Made by a program: the position numbers and the translations under genes. DNA of 64,000 bases from CBDFMG01 sp965221205 [NCBI: bacterium] (GTDB lineage Bacteria > SM23-31): positions 1,860,001 through 1,924,000 of the forward strand of contig OZ244870.1 of NCBI GenBank assembly GCA_965221205.1, written 5' to 3'. Under the pieces are notes generated by a model. That model was not told where the DNA came from. It saw nothing but the letters and a program-made list of their open reading frames with translations, and searched no databases. Each line of letters begins with the position of its first letter. Positions within the stretch are counted from its first letter, which is position 1. Of this stretch, positions 62,895 to 64,000 are shown one piece after another.

Positions 62895-64000
62895 ATGTAT
62901 AGTCATGTGAAAAATTCCGATCCAGACATTTTTAATGCCATCTCAAGTGAAATTGATCGTCTTAACTCAACACTCGAATTGATTGCATCGGAAAACTTTG
63001 TCAGCAGGGCGGTCCTCGAAACCGCCAGCTGTGTGATGACAAATAAATATGCAGAAGGCTACCCGGGAAAACGGTACTACGGAGGTTGCGAATTTGTTGA
63101 TATCGCTGAGAATCTTGCCCGAGAACGTGCTAAAAAACTTTTTAATGCTGAGTATGTCAATGTTCAGCCGCATGCTGGTGCTCAGGCAAATCTTGCTGCC
63201 TTCTTTGCGATCTTGAAAGAAGGTGATACGATTCTCGGATTAGACCTTACTCATGGCGGTCATCTGACTCATGGGAGTCCTGTCAATTTTTCAGGTAAGC
63301 TTTTTAATGTTGTTCTTTATGGTGTTGAACAAGATACTGGGATAATTGATTATGAAAAGTTGTCGGAAATTGCGCAAAGAGAAAAACCGAATCTTATTCT
63401 TGCTGGCTTCAGTGCTTATCCACGTGTTATCGACTTTTCAAAATTCCGTGAAATTGCGAATAATGTCGGAGCATATTTGGTTGCGGATATTGCACATATT
63501 GCGGGACTTGTTGCTACCGGACTGCACCCATCTCCGGTTCCGTATTGCGATATTGTTACAACCACAACTCATAAAACACTAAGAGGTCCCCGTGGTGGTA
63601 TGATCATGATTGGACCTGAATATGCAGATAAAATAATTACCGATCCCTGGACAGGAAAAGAGAGAAAATTACGTGGTGCTGTGGCAAGCAGAGTGTTCCC
63701 CGGAACACAGGGCGGACCGTTAATGCACATTATTGCAGCAAAAGCCGTTGCATTTCTTGAAGCTTTAAAGCCAGAATTTAGTGAATATTGCAGACAAATC
63801 ATTGCAAATGCCGTCGCTCTTGCCAGTATTCTGAGTAAACATGGATTTTCGCTGGTATCAGGAGGAACCGACAATCATCTCATGCTTGTTGATCTCTCAT
63901 CTAAAGGTATAACAGGCTTGGATGCAGAAAACGCGCTTGAAGCATCTGGAATTAATGTCAACAAAAATATGGTACCGTTTGATAAAAACTCTCCGATGGT
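62895..64000 (+). CDS. glyA: Serine hydroxymethyltransferase (3' end outside window)
   Basis: PLP enzyme converting serine and tetrahydrofolate to glycine and methylene-tetrahydrofolate. 368 codons are present from the ATG at 62895 and the frame is open at the window end. Family text: [81 protein letters not shown], and the PLP lysine in [14 protein letters not shown]. About 50 residues of the C-terminal domain are missing. Confidence 0.96.
   Translation, partial: MYSHVKNSDPDIFNAISSEIDRLNSTLELIASENFVSRAVLETASCVMTNKYAEGYPGKRYYGGCEFVDIAENLARERAKKLFNAEYVNVQPHAGAQANLAAFFAILKEGDTILGLDLTHGGHLTHGSPVNFSGKLFNVVLYGVEQDTGIIDYEKLSEIAQREKPNLILAGFSAYPRVIDFSKFREIANNVGAYLVADIAHIAGLVATGLHPSPVPYCDIVTTTTHKTLRGPRGGMIMIGPEYADKIITDPWTGKERKLRGAVASRVFPGTQGGPLMHIIAAKAVAFLEALKPEFSEYCRQIIANAVALASILSKHGFSLVSGGTDNHLMLVDLSSKGITGLDAENALEASGINVNKNMVPFDKNSPM

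Noticed and set aside
1-64000. tRNA, rRNA and CRISPR arrays
   Set aside because: No cloverleaf with a TTC-loop and acceptor pairing, no rRNA stretch and no regularly spaced repeats were found by reading.

Overview
The window comes from a Gram-negative bacterium of moderate to low G+C. It carries LPS-type glycosyltransferases and an MsbA-like exporter, outer-membrane beta-barrel proteins (Wzi-like and PorV/FadL-like), several lipoproteins and an LPS-heptose phosphatase. The mix of SPOR, PorV-like and DNRLRE-like proteins with an unbroken rpoC-str-S10-spc-alpha ribosomal block suggests the FCB superphylum or a neighbouring candidate phylum. That placement is inference, not something a marker in the window proves.

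Layout. 1-23844: the 3' end of rpoC, then rpsL-rpsG-fusA-tuf, the S10, spc and alpha operons in canonical order with no gene missing, ending in rplQ and a clear terminator. 23900-27310: sugar nucleotidyltransferase, Wzi-like barrel, SPOR protein. 27340-32340: an accessory island. It starts with a decayed IS1595/ISXO2-type transposase whose last codons overlap a DNA methyltransferase gene, which in turn overlaps a PD-(D/E)XK-type nuclease gene. After it come a structured non-coding stretch, a papain-like protease gene, a radical-SAM fragment held between inverted repeats, and a minus-strand three-gene cassette (ThiF/E1-like enzyme, unknown protein, DUF1508-like protein) downstream of nrdJ. 32424-35190: the B12-dependent ribonucleotide reductase nrdJ with a strong promoter and a structured leader that is not a canonical cobalamin riboswitch. 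35485-37320: gene debris (an acidic protein with a frameshift, a shredded fapA/DUF342 gene, a GGDEF tail). 37324-42662: larC, two ECF-type ATPases, a broken pilT, coaE and a frameshifted lipoprotein gene. 42919-52952: LPS export and glycosyltransferase cluster. 53103-64000: FAH hydrolase, radC, a MinD/FlhG-like gene with an internal amber codon, glgA, gmhB, envelope lipoproteins and barrel, a TPR lipoprotein, rpiB and the start of glyA.

How the genes work together. The left third is translation, transcription and secretion. The right half builds and exports surface glycans (heptose phosphatase, three GT9, two GT4, two GT2, an MsbA-like flippase) and runs basic carbon metabolism. Genes linked to motility or c-di-GMP signalling (fapA, pilT, the MinD/FlhG-like ATPase, a GGDEF remnant) are all broken, while more than thirty translation genes are intact, which points to lineage-specific loss of these functions rather than general sequence error. 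The most interesting parts are the transposon-coupled restriction-modification pair, the ThiF/E1 cassette and the nrdJ leader.
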